DNA of 64,000 bases from Microcella sp. (GCF_025808395.1 NZ_CP075524.1:1-64000), one strand, 5' to 3'. Shown: positions 1 to 8,890, counted from the first letter of the stretch. Translations and numbers: made by a program. The notes: generated by a model from the letters alone, not told the origin.

Positions 1-1
1 G

Positions 2-916
2 GGTCGTCCGGCGCCCCCCCCTGGGGGGGCGGCGGCTGGCGCGGCGCCCCGACGGGCAGACATCTCGGGCTGGTTGCTGATCGTGCCGGCGTTCGCCGCA
101 TACGCGAGTTTCGTGATCTACCCGCTGGCCACAGGAATCCAGTACTCGTTCTATGACTGGAACGGCATCGGGGCCTCCACCTGGGTCGGCATCGACAACT
201 ACATCACCGTCTTCACCAACCAGAACCTGCTGGGAGCCATCGGCAACGCGTTCTTCCTGATCGCGTTCTTCACCGTCATCCCGGTCGGCACCGGTCTGGT
301 GCTGGCCACGCTGATCAGGTCGATGCGCGACGGAGTCTTCCTGCGTGCATCCCAGACGATTCTGTTCTTGCCGCAGATCATCCCCTTGGCGGCAGCCGGC
401 ATCGCGTGGTCGTGGATGTACGCGCAGACCGGAGCCGTCAACCAGATTCTCGGATGGTTCGGGCTGGGGTGGCTCGGCCGGCCGTGGCTGGCCGACTACG
501 ACACGGCGCTGCCCGCCGTCGGCCTGATCGGCTCATGGGTGCTCACCGGCCTCTGCACCGTGCTGCTGCTCACCGGCATCGGCAAGATCGACACCTCGCT
601 GTTCGAGGCGATTCGTCTCGACGGCGCGGGCTGGTGGCGTGAGTTCTTCACCATCACCCTTCCGGGGCTGCGGCAAGAGATCGCCGTGCTCGTCACGCTC
701 ACGGTGATCGCGGCACTGAGCACCTTCGACATCATCTACACCTCGACACAGGGAGGGCCCGGTCGGGCGACCCTTGTGCCGAGCCTCCTGATCTTCCGCA
801 TCGGGTTCACGCAGAGTGACGTCGGGCTCGCCTCGGCCTTCGGCATCGTCATGATGGTGCTGGTGCTCGCGGTCGTGCTGCCGGTGCAGCGACTGGCGAG
901 AGCGAGTGACCATTGA
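2..916 (+). CDS. Sugar ABC transporter permease, MalF type (5' end outside window)
   Basis: Integral membrane subunit of a CUT1-type carbohydrate importer. The frame is open to the first base of the window, reading a Pro/Gly/Ala-rich then Arg-rich cytoplasmic tail (RRADISGW) into the first membrane helix, so the true start lies upstream; a TTG at 74 is not a convincing start. About six hydrophobic helices are visible. The EAA-type coupling loop appears near the middle (EAIRLDGAGWWREFFTITLP), which contacts the ATPase. The second permease gene overlaps it by 4 nt at 913-916. No ATPase gene follows, so the system probably uses a shared MsiK-like ATPase encoded elsewhere (inference). The linked GH32-clan enzyme suggests a fructose-containing sugar as substrate. 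Confidence 0.88.
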   Translation, partial: GRPAPPPGGAAAGAAPRRADISGWLLIVPAFAAYASFVIYPLATGIQYSFYDWNGIGASTWVGIDNYITVFTNQNLLGAIGNAFFLIAFFTVIPVGTGLVLATLIRSMRDGVFLRASQTILFLPQIIPLAAAGIAWSWMYAQTGAVNQILGWFGLGWLGRPWLADYDTALPAVGLIGSWVLTGLCTVLLLTGIGKIDTSLFEAIRLDGAGWWREFFTITLPGLRQEIAVLVTLTVIAALSTFDIIYTSTQGGPGRATLVPSLLIFRIGFTQSDVGLASAFGIVMMVLVLAVVLPVQRLARASDH

Positions 917-1737
917 TCGCGTCGCGCAACGAAGTGCTGATCGGCCGAGTGCTGCTGATTCTCGCCCTCATTCTGACTCTCATCCCCCTGCTCAACATGC
1001 TGTCTGCCGCACTGCAGCCGGCCGATCGCAATCCGACAGGCATGTCGTGGCCGACTGATCCTCAGTGGATCAACTTCGTGACCGCGTTCGAGGTGGGCAA
1101 CGTCTGGCGCCTCATGGGGTCGAGCGCCTTCATCGTGCTGTGCGTCGTGCCGGTGAGTCTCATCATCGCCACCCTGGCCGGCTACGCTCTCGGCGGTCTG
1201 CGGGTGCGAGGAAACCGCGTCATCTTGATCGTCTTCGTGCTGGGGCTCACCATTCCGTTCGAGTCGCTCATCATTCCGCTCTACTACCAGGCGCAGGCAC
1301 TCGGCACCCTCAACACCCAATGGGCCGTGATCTTTCCGCTCATCGGCCTCTTCATGCCGTTCTCGGTGTTCTGGATGCGCGCGCACTTCGTCAATGTGCC
1401 GCGAGAGCTGTCTGAGGCTGCCCGAGTCGATGGCGCGACCCTGTGGCAAGAGTTCACCAGAATCCAGCTGCCGCTCGCGATGCCGTCGGTGAGCGCGTTG
1501 ACGATTCTGCTCTTCATCTGGACCTGGAACCAGTTCTTGCTGCCCGTCGTGCTCATCGCGAATCCGCTCGATCGCACCGTCGCCGGTGCCCTCACGTTCT
1601 TCCAGGGGCAGTACTACCTCAGCATCCCCCTGCTGAACGCGGGGGCCCTGATCATCGTGCTTCCGGCGATCGCGATCTTCCTCATCTTCCAGCGGCAGTT
1701 CATCAAGGCCCTGCTGCAGGGCGCCGTCAAGGGCTGA
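913..1737 (+). CDS. Sugar ABC transporter permease, MalG type
   Basis: Second membrane subunit of the importer begun upstream, 274 aa. It starts at a TTG embedded in the TTGA overlap with the preceding stop, which implies translational coupling. The N-terminal helix lies at about residues 10-30 and five further helices follow. The coupling loop reads EAARVDGATLWQEFTRIQLP, a textbook MalG EAA motif. It ends in a short basic tail (FQRQFIKALLQGAVKG), also usual for MalG. The glycoside hydrolase gene follows after 63 nt. Substrate is not determined by the sequence. Confidence 0.92.
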   Translation: MIASRNEVLIGRVLLILALILTLIPLLNMLSAALQPADRNPTGMSWPTDPQWINFVTAFEVGNVWRLMGSSAFIVLCVVPVSLIIATLAGYALGGLRVRGNRVILIVFVLGLTIPFESLIIPLYYQAQALGTLNTQWAVIFPLIGLFMPFSVFWMRAHFVNVPRELSEAARVDGATLWQEFTRIQLPLAMPSVSALTILLFIWTWNQFLLPVVLIANPLDRTVAGALTFFQGQYYLSIPLLNAGALIIVLPAIAIFLIFQRQFIKALLQGAVKG

Positions 1738-1800
1738 CGAGCGCCACCGCACTCCCGTCAGGGTTGCTCGACCTTCCACCACACAGATAGGTGCCCCACC

Positions 1801-2781
1801 ATGCCGTTCTCCCGCGATGACTACTGGGTCTGGGATTTCTGGTTCGCCGACGACGGCGATCGCTTCCACCTGTACTACCTGCATGCACCGCGCACCCTTC
1901 GCGACCCCGATCTGCGGCACCGCAATGCTCGAGTCGGCCACGCGGTCTCGACCGACTTGCGCACCTGGAGAGACCTCGGCGAGTGCCTGGCACCCGACGG
2001 CAGCACAGCCATCGACGCCGACGCGACCTGGACGGGCAGCGTCGTGAGAGATGTCGATGGCGGCTGGCGGATGTTCTACACGGGCTCGCGCTTTCTCACA
2101 CCTCTGGGCGCGGCGAACATCGAGACCGTTGCCGTGGCGACGTCGCACGACCTGCATACCTGGGTCAAGCATCCTGAGCAGGCGCTCTCGGCAGACCCAT
2201 CGCTGTACGAAACGCTGGGCGCGACCTCGTGGCGTGAAGAAGCCTGGCGCGACCCGTGGGTCATGCAGGCTCCCCGCGGGCACGGGTGGTGGATGCTGCT
2301 GACCGCCCGATCGTCGCACGGTGACGACGAGCTCGATCGCGGAGTGATCGGTCTGGCCACCTCTGACGACCTGATCTCGTGGCAGGTGCGCCCACCGCTG
2401 TCTGAGCCCGGTGCGGGGTTCTGTCATCTCGAGGTGCCCCAAGTGATCGACGTCGACGGGCACCGCGCCGTCATCTTCTCGTGCGATACCCCGGCGCTCG
2501 CCGGAGCACGTGCCGAGCGAGGTGAGCGTGGTGGCATCTGGATCGTCGACGTCGATGATGCCCTGAGCAGCATCGACGCGAGCTCCGCCAGGCTGCTGCT
2601 CGACGATGCGCACTACGCAGCGCGTGTCGTGACTGATCGAGACGGTCAGCCGCAGCTGCTGGCCTTTCGCAACACGACCGTCGACTCCGTCTTCACCGGG
2701 GGCATCACCGATCCGATGCCGTTGCGCTGGAGCGCGTTGACCGGCATCAGCGTCGATCAGTCAGCAGAGGTGTTCTCGTGA
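1801..2781 (+). CDS. GH32/GH68-clan (GH-J) five-bladed beta-propeller hydrolase, probable fructosidase
   Basis: 326 aa with no signal peptide, so probably cytoplasmic and acting on sugar brought in by the linked permeases. The fold and catalytic triad of clan GH-J can be read: Asp12 in the N-terminal WVWDFW strand (nucleophile), Asp151 in the RDP motif (AWRDPWV, transition-state stabiliser) and Glu211 in HLEVPQV (acid/base). The propeller repeats GHAVSTDLRTW, AVATSHDLHTW and GLATSDDLISW are typical. The protein lacks the C-terminal beta-sandwich of classical GH32 invertases and the canonical WMNDPNG motif, so it belongs to a divergent subfamily. Sucrose or a fructo-oligosaccharide is the most likely substrate (inference). 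ATG start; the next gene overlaps its stop as GTGA. Confidence 0.8.
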   Translation: MPFSRDDYWVWDFWFADDGDRFHLYYLHAPRTLRDPDLRHRNARVGHAVSTDLRTWRDLGECLAPDGSTAIDADATWTGSVVRDVDGGWRMFYTGSRFLTPLGAANIETVAVATSHDLHTWVKHPEQALSADPSLYETLGATSWREEAWRDPWVMQAPRGHGWWMLLTARSSHGDDELDRGVIGLATSDDLISWQVRPPLSEPGAGFCHLEVPQVIDVDGHRAVIFSCDTPALAGARAERGERGGIWIVDVDDALSSIDASSARLLLDDAHYAARVVTDRDGQPQLLAFRNTTVDSVFTGGITDPMPLRWSALTGISVDQSAEVFS

Positions 2782-3947
2782 CCCCGGAGGTCGGCGGAAC
2801 CGTCGCACCGGGCTTCGAGCCGGTGGCCGCGGCGTTCGCAGAAGCGTTCAGCCAGCACGACGCGATGGGCGCGGCGTTGGCCGTGCGCGCCGACGGAAGG
2901 CCGGTCGTCGATCTCTGGGGTGGAGTGGCCGATGCCCGCACGTCGACCCCGTGGAGCGACTCGACGGTGAGCGTGATCTTCTCGTGCACGAAGGGGCTCA
3001 TGGCGATTCTCGCGGCGAAGCTCGTGCAAGAGGGTCGGCTCGACTACGAGGCACCTGTCGCCGAGTACTGGCCGGAGTTCGCCCAGGCAGGTAAAGAGAA
3101 GGTGCTCGTCAGACACGTGCTGGCGCACCGCAGCGGGCTCAGTGCTCCAGTCGTCGACTTCTCGACTGACGACCTGCTCGACTGGAGCACGGTCACCTCG
3201 GCGCTCGCCGCTCAGCGCCCGCTGTGGGCTCCCGGATACGCGCACTCGTATCACGCCATCACCCACGGCTGGTTGATCGGCGAAGTCATCCGGCGCATCA
3301 CTGGAGCGACCCCGGGCGACTGGTTCAGAACGGTCATCACCGACCCGCTCGGCGTCGATGCCTGGATCGGAGCGCCCGCCACGATCGAGCCGCGCATCGC
3401 GAGGCTGAGCGTCGGCGAGACGCTGCGGAGCCATGTCGATGAGCTCGCCGCGCAGCGGGTCGCGGGCGTCGTCGACTGGCCAGATCGAGCGATGACGATG
3501 GGGGGCGCCCTGCCGCCTACGCTCGTCGATGGTGATGAGGGCTTCAACGACCCGCGGCTGCACGCCGCGCAGATTCCCGCCGCCGGGGCAATCGCGAGCG
3601 CCAGCGCGCTCGCGACCATCTGGTCGGCAACCGTGGTTGCCGAGGGGGGAGTGCGCCTGCTCGACGCCGACATCGTGAACATTGCAAGACGGAGTCAGAG
3701 CGACGGTCAGCCCTTCTACCCTGCACCTGCGCCCTGGCCGAGATGGGGGATGGGCTTCCAGCTCGACTCTGAAGCTCGGCGCTACCTCACCGCGCACAGC
3801 TTCGGTCACGACGGCGCTGGTGGCCAGGTGGCGTTCGCCGACCCCGTGCACCGCATCGGCTTCGCCTTCACGACCAACGTGATGGAAGCCGTCGATCAGC
3901 GGGCGACGCGCATCATCGATGCGCTGCGCGAATGCGTCAGCTCATGA
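2778..3947 (+). CDS. Beta-lactamase-fold serine hydrolase (EstB / class C-like esterase)
   Basis: 389 aa serine hydrolase of the penicillin-binding-protein/class C beta-lactamase superfamily. The nucleophile motif SxxK is S69-C-T-K72 (VIFSCTKGLM) and the second motif is in the segment YAHSYHAITHGW. The C-terminal GHDGAGGQVAFADP occupies the place of the KTG-type motif (HxG form as in EstB esterases). No signal peptide is seen, which argues for an intracellular esterase or deacylase and against cell-wall or antibiotic targets. It starts with GTG overlapping the stop of the hydrolase gene, so it is the last gene of the sugar operon; it may remove acyl groups from the imported glycan (inference). 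It ends tail to tail with the next gene, overlapping by 6 bp. Confidence 0.82.
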   Translation: MTPEVGGTVAPGFEPVAAAFAEAFSQHDAMGAALAVRADGRPVVDLWGGVADARTSTPWSDSTVSVIFSCTKGLMAILAAKLVQEGRLDYEAPVAEYWPEFAQAGKEKVLVRHVLAHRSGLSAPVVDFSTDDLLDWSTVTSALAAQRPLWAPGYAHSYHAITHGWLIGEVIRRITGATPGDWFRTVITDPLGVDAWIGAPATIEPRIARLSVGETLRSHVDELAAQRVAGVVDWPDRAMTMGGALPPTLVDGDEGFNDPRLHAAQIPAAGAIASASALATIWSATVVAEGGVRLLDADIVNIARRSQSDGQPFYPAPAPWPRWGMGFQLDSEARRYLTAHSFGHDGAGGQVAFADPVHRIGFAFTTNVMEAVDQRATRIIDALRECVSS

Positions 3948-5978
3948 CGCCGGAGTGCGCACGGCTGGCGCCACCCACCTGACCCAGACCGTGACGGCGA
4001 GCAGAACGGCAGCGAAGGCGGCCGCGAGCAAGATGAGCGACGTCAGCGGAAACGCCGGGCCCGATGCGAGAATCGCGCCGACGAGCGAGGCAGATACCAG
4101 GGTGACGACGGCCCATGCGGGGCGCGACACCGTGTACAGCGTGCGGCCCGGAAGTGGCCCGATCGGCAGCAAGAGCACGAGCAGTGATCCGAGCCCGCCG
4201 AGGGTCACAGCCGCCGCGGTCTCTGACCACAGAGTCATCCAGAAGCCCGTGCTCGGTGTGATCAGGTCGTGCACTGCCCACGCGAGCAGCGCCAGCGCGG
4301 CGACCGCGCTCGTCTGAGCCACGGCGACGCCTGCCCGTGCACGTCGGCTCGACCCCACAGCGGCGGCCGCGGCGATGAGCACGCCGATCAGCAGCGGAGG
4401 CTGCAGCTCGCCGAAGCGAGAGAACAGCGCCAGCACGAGGGCGACGAACAAGATTCCCGGCAGAAGCCGCATACCAGCCGGCACGCCCGCCACCCGCCCA
4501 GCAAGGCGGCCGGGAATCAGCACTCCGACGATGTTCAGCACGACGAGCCCGAGCCCGATCGCTGCCGTGAGGCGCACGTATCGCACCTCGGCGTCTACTC
4601 CGCCCGACAGGGCCGCGATCACGGCGGCGCCCCCGAGCGTCGCCGCAGCGACCAGCACGGGCGAGAGTGAGGGTGTCGCGGGTTCGTCGACCACCGCGTC
4701 GATGCGGTTGCGGCCCGTCAGACGAACACGCGGCGGGAATGCTCGCGGCCCCACGAAGGTGGCGAACACGCGCAACGGCAGCGCGACGAGCAGCAGGTAC
4801 GCGAGACCAGCGAGGGGCGCGAGCAGCCAGCCACCGCGATCGACGACATCGCGAGCCGTCGGCAGGGAGGCGCCGAAACCCGTCGGCGTTCCCCAGTTCT
4901 CGGTGATCGGGTCAAATGGCACCGGCGGCACCGTCTCGACGGGGGGAGCGGGCGGCAGGGTCGGCGACTCGACGGGTGTCGGCGACTCCTGCGGTTCGCT
5001 GGGGCCCTCGTCGGCAGGGGGCGGTGCCGCGGGGCGCTCATAGCGCACGTCGACGCGCGGGCTCGCTGCGCTGAAGTTGCCGGCGGCATCGCGTTGCAGC
5101 GCCTGCACCCTCATCGTGCCGGTGGTCGGCCAGCGCACGGGGCAGGCCCACGCCCCCGAACCGGTCACGATGGTTTCGCACGCGAGACTGCCGTTGACGA
5201 ACACCTGCAGCAGGGCATCCGGTTCTCCGGTACCGCGCGCGGTCACGCCCGGCTGGGTCGTGGTGCCGGCACGTGGAGAGCTGATGGTCGGCGGCGCGGG
5301 CGGCGTGCGGTCGATCGACGCGGAGACGGCGCCTGAGAACGCCGACCACTCGGGGCCGAGCCCCGCGAGAGTCTGCCGGGCGCGCACCTGGTACGAGCCG
5401 CTCGGCACATCGACGACGCACGACCAGAATCCGCTCGAGAGGGCTTCAGGGCAGGAGTGGGTGGCGCTGCCGCCGGGGCCGGTCGTCGAGAGCTCGATGT
5501 CGGCCCCGGGCTCGGCGAAGCCGCTGAAGCGACCCGTCGTGATCACGGTCGAGCCGGCTCCGTCGATCGACGGAGGTGCCAGTACGCGCAGCGTGAGCGG
5601 CGCCATCGGCACCGTGGTCTCGTCGGCGAGCGTCTCGGTTCCGGTGAACTCGACGACGCCGTTGGAGACGGCGATCGAGGCGCACGTGAAGGTGACGGCA
5701 TCGGGGTCGCCGACGGTGCACACCACGGCCCCGCCTCGACGGATCACGAGCGTGCTGCCGACGTCTTTCGTGCCGGTGATCGTCACCGAGGTCGCCGACA
5801 CGAAGGTCGACGCAGGAACATCGAATGCGGCCGCCGCAGCGGCAGGCTGGGCGGGCACCGCCACGAGGGTCGCTGCCGCGATCACGGCGAGCATCGACAC
5901 GATGAGCCAGCGAGCACGGTCGGTTCGGCGCAGCGCCCGGTCGTCGCGTGGGGCCGAGTCGTGGCTTTGTGCGCCCAT
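3942..5978 (-). CDS. Secreted Ig-like repeat protein with C-terminal polytopic membrane domain, function unknown
   Basis: About 678 aa. The N-terminus has a basic stretch and a hydrophobic Ala-rich segment ending near PAAAAAAFD, a probable signal or anchor. Next come three or so Ig-like/bacterial-adhesin-type beta domains with spaced Cys pairs (VVCTVG, HSCPEA, WSCVVD, LACETI, WACPVR), then a Pro/Glu-rich linker (EPQESPTPVESPTLPPAPP). The C-terminal half has about nine hydrophobic helices. I do not recognise a named family; an exported adhesive or sensing region on a membrane platform is the only inference offered. The start at 5978 (MGAQSHDS) follows a purine-rich GGGGGTGGG; an alternative ATG lies at 6011. 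Expressed divergently from lemA. Confidence 0.65.
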   Translation of the reverse strand: MGAQSHDSAPRDDRALRRTDRARWLIVSMLAVIAAATLVAVPAQPAAAAAAFDVPASTFVSATSVTITGTKDVGSTLVIRRGGAVVCTVGDPDAVTFTCASIAVSNGVVEFTGTETLADETTVPMAPLTLRVLAPPSIDGAGSTVITTGRFSGFAEPGADIELSTTGPGGSATHSCPEALSSGFWSCVVDVPSGSYQVRARQTLAGLGPEWSAFSGAVSASIDRTPPAPPTISSPRAGTTTQPGVTARGTGEPDALLQVFVNGSLACETIVTGSGAWACPVRWPTTGTMRVQALQRDAAGNFSAASPRVDVRYERPAAPPPADEGPSEPQESPTPVESPTLPPAPPVETVPPVPFDPITENWGTPTGFGASLPTARDVVDRGGWLLAPLAGLAYLLLVALPLRVFATFVGPRAFPPRVRLTGRNRIDAVVDEPATPSLSPVLVAAATLGGAAVIAALSGGVDAEVRYVRLTAAIGLGLVVLNIVGVLIPGRLAGRVAGVPAGMRLLPGILFVALVLALFSRFGELQPPLLIGVLIAAAAAVGSSRRARAGVAVAQTSAVAALALLAWAVHDLITPSTGFWMTLWSETAAAVTLGGLGSLLVLLLPIGPLPGRTLYTVSRPAWAVVTLVSASLVGAILASGPAFPLTSLILLAAAFAAVLLAVTVWVRWVAPAVRTPAS

Positions 5979-6051
5979 CACCCACCCCCGCTCATGCCGC
6001 CCGCATGACATTCTCCCAGCAGAGACACTGTCGACACCCGCAGGCCCGCTC

Positions 6052-6057
6052 TATGCT
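6052..6057 (+). promoter_or_regulatory. Candidate -10 box (TATGCT) for leaderless lemA
   Basis: TATGCT lies exactly 7 nt upstream of the ATG at 6065, with a TCGACA at 6031-6036 as a weak -35. No ribosome binding site precedes the ATG. This fits transcription starting at or next to the start codon. Confidence 0.45.
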
Positions 6058-6064
6058 GTCATCT

Positions 6065-6631
6065 ATGGAAATTCTGGTGATCGTCGGTGTGCTCATCCTG
6101 CTCGTCGTCGTGGCAGGCATCTACCTGTGGGCGACGTACAACTCGCTCGTGACGCTCAACGTTCGCGTGGACGAGGCGTGGAGCGACATCACGGTGCAGC
6201 TCAAGCGCCGCGCCGACCTGCTGCCGAACCTCATCGAGGCGGTCAAGGGCTATGCCGCGCATGAGAAGCAGGTCTTCGAGAACGTCACGAAGGCCCGCGC
6301 CGAGACGCTCAGCGCACAGGGCCCGGCCGAGGCTGCCGCTGCCGAGAACCACATGCAGCAGGCCCTCAAGAGCATCTTCGCCGTCGCCGAGGCCTACCCC
6401 CAGCTGCAGGCGAGTCAGAACTTCTTGCAGCTGCAGGGCGAGCTCGTCGACACCGAAGACAAGATTCAGGCCTCGCGTCGCTTCTACAACGGCGGAGTGC
6501 GCGAGCTCAACGTCAAGATCAAGCAGTTTCCGAACACGCTCTTCGTGCGCAGCCTCGGCTTCACCGAGCGCGACTTCTTCGAGGTGGCAGATTCGGCAGC
6601 GATCGCCGAGCCGCCGCGCGTGCAGTTCTAG
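6065..6631 (+). CDS. lemA: LemA family membrane-anchored protein
   Basis: 188 aa. A single N-terminal membrane helix (EILVIVGVLILLVVVAGIYL) is followed by the LemA helical-bundle domain. Diagnostic segments are YNSLVTLNVRVDEAWSDI, LKRRADLLPNLIEAVKGYA, AYPQLQASQNF and the EDKIQASRRFYNGGVRELN stretch. LemA proteins are predicted to expose a long helical domain; their biochemical role is not settled, but they are commonly encoded next to HtpX-type proteases, as here (27 nt upstream of htpX). Start chosen at 6065 by the -10 spacing; an in-frame ATG at 6053 would add four residues. Confidence 0.92.
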   Translation: MEILVIVGVLILLVVVAGIYLWATYNSLVTLNVRVDEAWSDITVQLKRRADLLPNLIEAVKGYAAHEKQVFENVTKARAETLSAQGPAEAAAAENHMQQALKSIFAVAEAYPQLQASQNFLQLQGELVDTEDKIQASRRFYNGGVRELNVKIKQFPNTLFVRSLGFTERDFFEVADSAAIAEPPRVQF

Positions 6632-6658
6632 CACGCCGAACCCCGGCAGGAGCCTCAC

Positions 6659-7537
6659 GTGTATCGCGCGATAGCCGCGAACAAGCGCAACACGGTGTTC
6701 ATCATCGTGCTGTTCGTCATCATCATCGGGTTGCTGGGCCTGTTCGCCGACTTCTATTTCGGCGGCAACTACAGCATCTTCATCGGCACGCTCATCGGTG
6801 CGACGATCTACACGATCGTGCAGTACTTCGCCGCGGGGTCTCAGGCGCTCTCGATCTCGGGGGCGAGGCCGATCACCAAGGCAGACAACCCGCGCCTCTA
6901 CCGCATCGTCGAGAACCTCGCCATCACTGAGGGCCTGCCGATGCCGCGGGTGTACGTCATCAACGACCCCGCCCCGAACGCCTTCGCGACGGGGCGCGAC
7001 CCGAAACACGCCAGTGTCGCGGCCACCACCGGGCTGCTCGAGATCATGAACGACCGAGAGCTCGCGGGGGTCATGGCGCACGAGATCGGTCACGTCAAGA
7101 ACTACGACATCAGAGTGGCGACGATCGTGTTCGGGCTCGTGGTCGCTGTCGGATTCATCGCCGACGTGCTGTTCCGCATGGCCTTCTGGGGCGGCAGCCG
7201 CAACAACAACGGCAACCCGATCATGCTCGTGCTCGGCCTGCTGGCCATGATCATCGCGCCGCTCGTGGCCGCGGTCGTGCAGGCTGCAGTGTCTCGGCAG
7301 CGCGAATACCTCGCCGACGCCACGGGCGCCCTCACGACGCGCGACCCCGAGGCCCTCGCGAGCGCCCTGCAGAAGCTCGGCGACTATGCGCGGCCCATGA
7401 AGCGCCAGAATTCGACGATGGCGCACCTTTACATCAGCGACCCGATGAAGCCCGGCGTCGTCGACCGCATGTTCCAGACGCACCCGCCCATTCCCGACCG
7501 CGTCAAGCGCATCCTCGAGAACGCGAACCGCTTCTAG
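6659..7537 (+). CDS. htpX: Membrane zinc metalloprotease, M48 family HtpX
   Basis: 292 aa membrane protease of family M48B, involved in membrane-protein quality control. Two N-terminal helices (residues about 13-30 and 38-57) precede the catalytic motif HEIGH (VMAHEIGHVKN, near residue 140), whose two His bind zinc; the third ligand Glu lies in the downstream SRQREYLADATGAL segment. Two more helices flank the GGSRNNNGNP loop. Length is normal for HtpX. GTG start; it follows lemA closely, forming the usual lemA-htpX operon. In E. coli HtpX acts alongside FtsH; a similar stress role is likely here. Confidence 0.95.
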   Translation: MYRAIAANKRNTVFIIVLFVIIIGLLGLFADFYFGGNYSIFIGTLIGATIYTIVQYFAAGSQALSISGARPITKADNPRLYRIVENLAITEGLPMPRVYVINDPAPNAFATGRDPKHASVAATTGLLEIMNDRELAGVMAHEIGHVKNYDIRVATIVFGLVVAVGFIADVLFRMAFWGGSRNNNGNPIMLVLGLLAMIIAPLVAAVVQAAVSRQREYLADATGALTTRDPEALASALQKLGDYARPMKRQNSTMAHLYISDPMKPGVVDRMFQTHPPIPDRVKRILENANRF

Positions 7538-7567
7538 GCGTCGCGCCTCGGCGAGAGTCGTGGTTTC

Positions 7568-7603
7568 TGGCATGAGTCGCGAAAAGTCTCGCGACTCATG
7601 CCA
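7568..7603. repeat. Perfect 15-bp inverted repeat with 6-nt loop between htpX and ycaQ
   Basis: Arms TGGCATGAGTCGCGA (7568-7582) and its exact reverse complement (7589-7603) flank the loop AAAGTC. It sits in the convergent intergenic region, 31 nt past the htpX stop. There is no T-run on either side, so it is either a factor-assisted bidirectional terminator or a REP-like intergenic palindrome. Further weak pairing exists outside (CGTGGT at 7559, ACCACG at 7613) and a second small hairpin (CACACA...TGTGTG) follows. No other copy is in this window. Confidence 0.75.
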
Positions 7604-7684
7604 CACACGGCGACCACGGTGTGTGCGGCACGGTACTGCGCGCGTGCGCGGGCTAGCCAGTGCCGAGGCTTGGCGGAGGATGAC

Positions 7685-8890
7685 TCAGAGGGCGGCGCGA
7701 ACCGCGGCCGCCGCATCGCCCCACAGGGGCTCAGCCACGACGACCTCGCCGAGGCCCTGCCAGGTGGATGCCCTCCGCAGCACGGGCGCCACTCGCGCCG
7801 CGAGTTCTGACACCGAAGAACCCGGCTCGACCCACGCCGACTGCACCCTCAATACCCCGGCCTTGCGATCGCTCTTGAGGTCGATGCGGCCGAGAAGCCG
7901 GTCATCGACGAGCACGGGCAGCGTGTAGTAGCCGAACTGCCGCTTCGCAGCCGGAGTGTAGATCTCGATGCGGTAGTGAAAGCCGAACAGTCGCAGCGCA
8001 CGATCACGGTTCCACACGACCGGGTCGAAGGGCGACAAGACGGCGGTCGCCTCGATGCGGCGCGGGATGCTCACCCCCGGCACCACGAACCCATCTCCGT
8101 CGCGGCCCTCGCGCCCCCAACCCTGCACCTTGACGCGTTCAACCTCACCGGTCTCGAGTAGCGAGTGGAGGGCATCCCGTGTCGGCTGAATCTTCAAGCG
8201 GTAGTAGTCAGCGATGTCGCCCACTGTGCCGACGCCGAGTGCCCGCACGCTGCGCAGCACGAGCTCTCGTTGAGCGTCGACGCGGGGCACTGCTTCGGCG
8301 TGCAGTGCGGCGAGGCCCACCTGCTCAGGCAGGGCGTAGACCCTCGAGAATCCTCGGCGCCCGCCGCTCACGACATCGCCGAAGGCGAAGAGGTACTCAA
8401 GACCCTCTTTGACGTCGCTCCACCCCCACCACGGGCCACGACGCTCCGTCGCGTCGTGCTCGACCTCGCTGACGGTGAGCGGCCCCTTCTCGGCGAGCTC
8501 GGTGAGCAGCCAGTCGAGCATCGCGGTGTTGCCGCGCACCCAGGCGCTTCGTTCGGTGTAGCGGGCGCGGAGGGCCTCGCGCTTCCAGTGCCAGAGCGGC
8601 CAATCGTCGCGCCGGATGACCGCCGCCTCATGAGCCCAGTATTCGGTGTAACGACCGCGGCGGGCGAAGACGCTCGCATCGAGGTCGTTCTGGTCGTAGG
8701 CGCCGAGGCGCGCGAACAGCGGCAGGTAGTGCGATCGTGCGAACACGTTCACCGAATCGAGCTGCAGCACCTGCAGACGATCGATCGTGGCGTTGAGCTG
8801 GCGGGTGCTCACCGCCGCCGGATGCTCGCGGTCGAAGCCTTGCGCGGCGAGGGCGAGGCGGCGCGCCTGGGCGGCAGTGAGTCGTGGCAC
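7685..8890 (-). CDS. YcaQ/AlkX-type winged-helix DNA glycosylase
   Basis: About 401 aa, the HTH_42 (YcaQ) family. E. coli YcaQ excises damaged bases and unhooks interstrand crosslinks; Streptomyces AlkZ is a paralogue. The N-terminal segment RLQVLQLDSVNVFARSHYLP holds the QxD catalytic motif (Q-L-D), which matches the broad-specificity YcaQ/AlkX branch and not the QxQ of AlkZ. The C-terminal hallmark LSPFDPVVWNRDR and the YYTLPVLVDDRLLGRIDLK segment are present. Start chosen at GTG 8890 (VPRLTAAQARRL); an upstream start at 8920 is possible. TACGGT just upstream could be a -10 box. Stand-alone gene. Confidence 0.88.
   Translation of the reverse strand: MPRLTAAQARRLALAAQGFDREHPAAVSTRQLNATIDRLQVLQLDSVNVFARSHYLPLFARLGAYDQNDLDASVFARRGRYTEYWAHEAAVIRRDDWPLWHWKREALRARYTERSAWVRGNTAMLDWLLTELAEKGPLTVSEVEHDATERRGPWWGWSDVKEGLEYLFAFGDVVSGGRRGFSRVYALPEQVGLAALHAEAVPRVDAQRELVLRSVRALGVGTVGDIADYYRLKIQPTRDALHSLLETGEVERVKVQGWGREGRDGDGFVVPGVSIPRRIEATAVLSPFDPVVWNRDRALRLFGFHYRIEIYTPAAKRQFGYYTLPVLVDDRLLGRIDLKSDRKAGVLRVQSAWVEPGSSVSELAARVAPVLRRASTWQGLGEVVVAEPLWGDAAAAVRAAL

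Noticed and set aside
736..2613. A 625-codon open frame on the minus strand
   Set aside because: It is antisense to two well-supported genes and its translation is rich in Arg, His, Asp and Gly with no domain, as expected for a mirror of GC-biased codons.
2757..3851. Long minus-strand open frame opposite the serine hydrolase
   Set aside because: Same reason: antisense shadow of a gene with clear SxxK motif; low-complexity translation.
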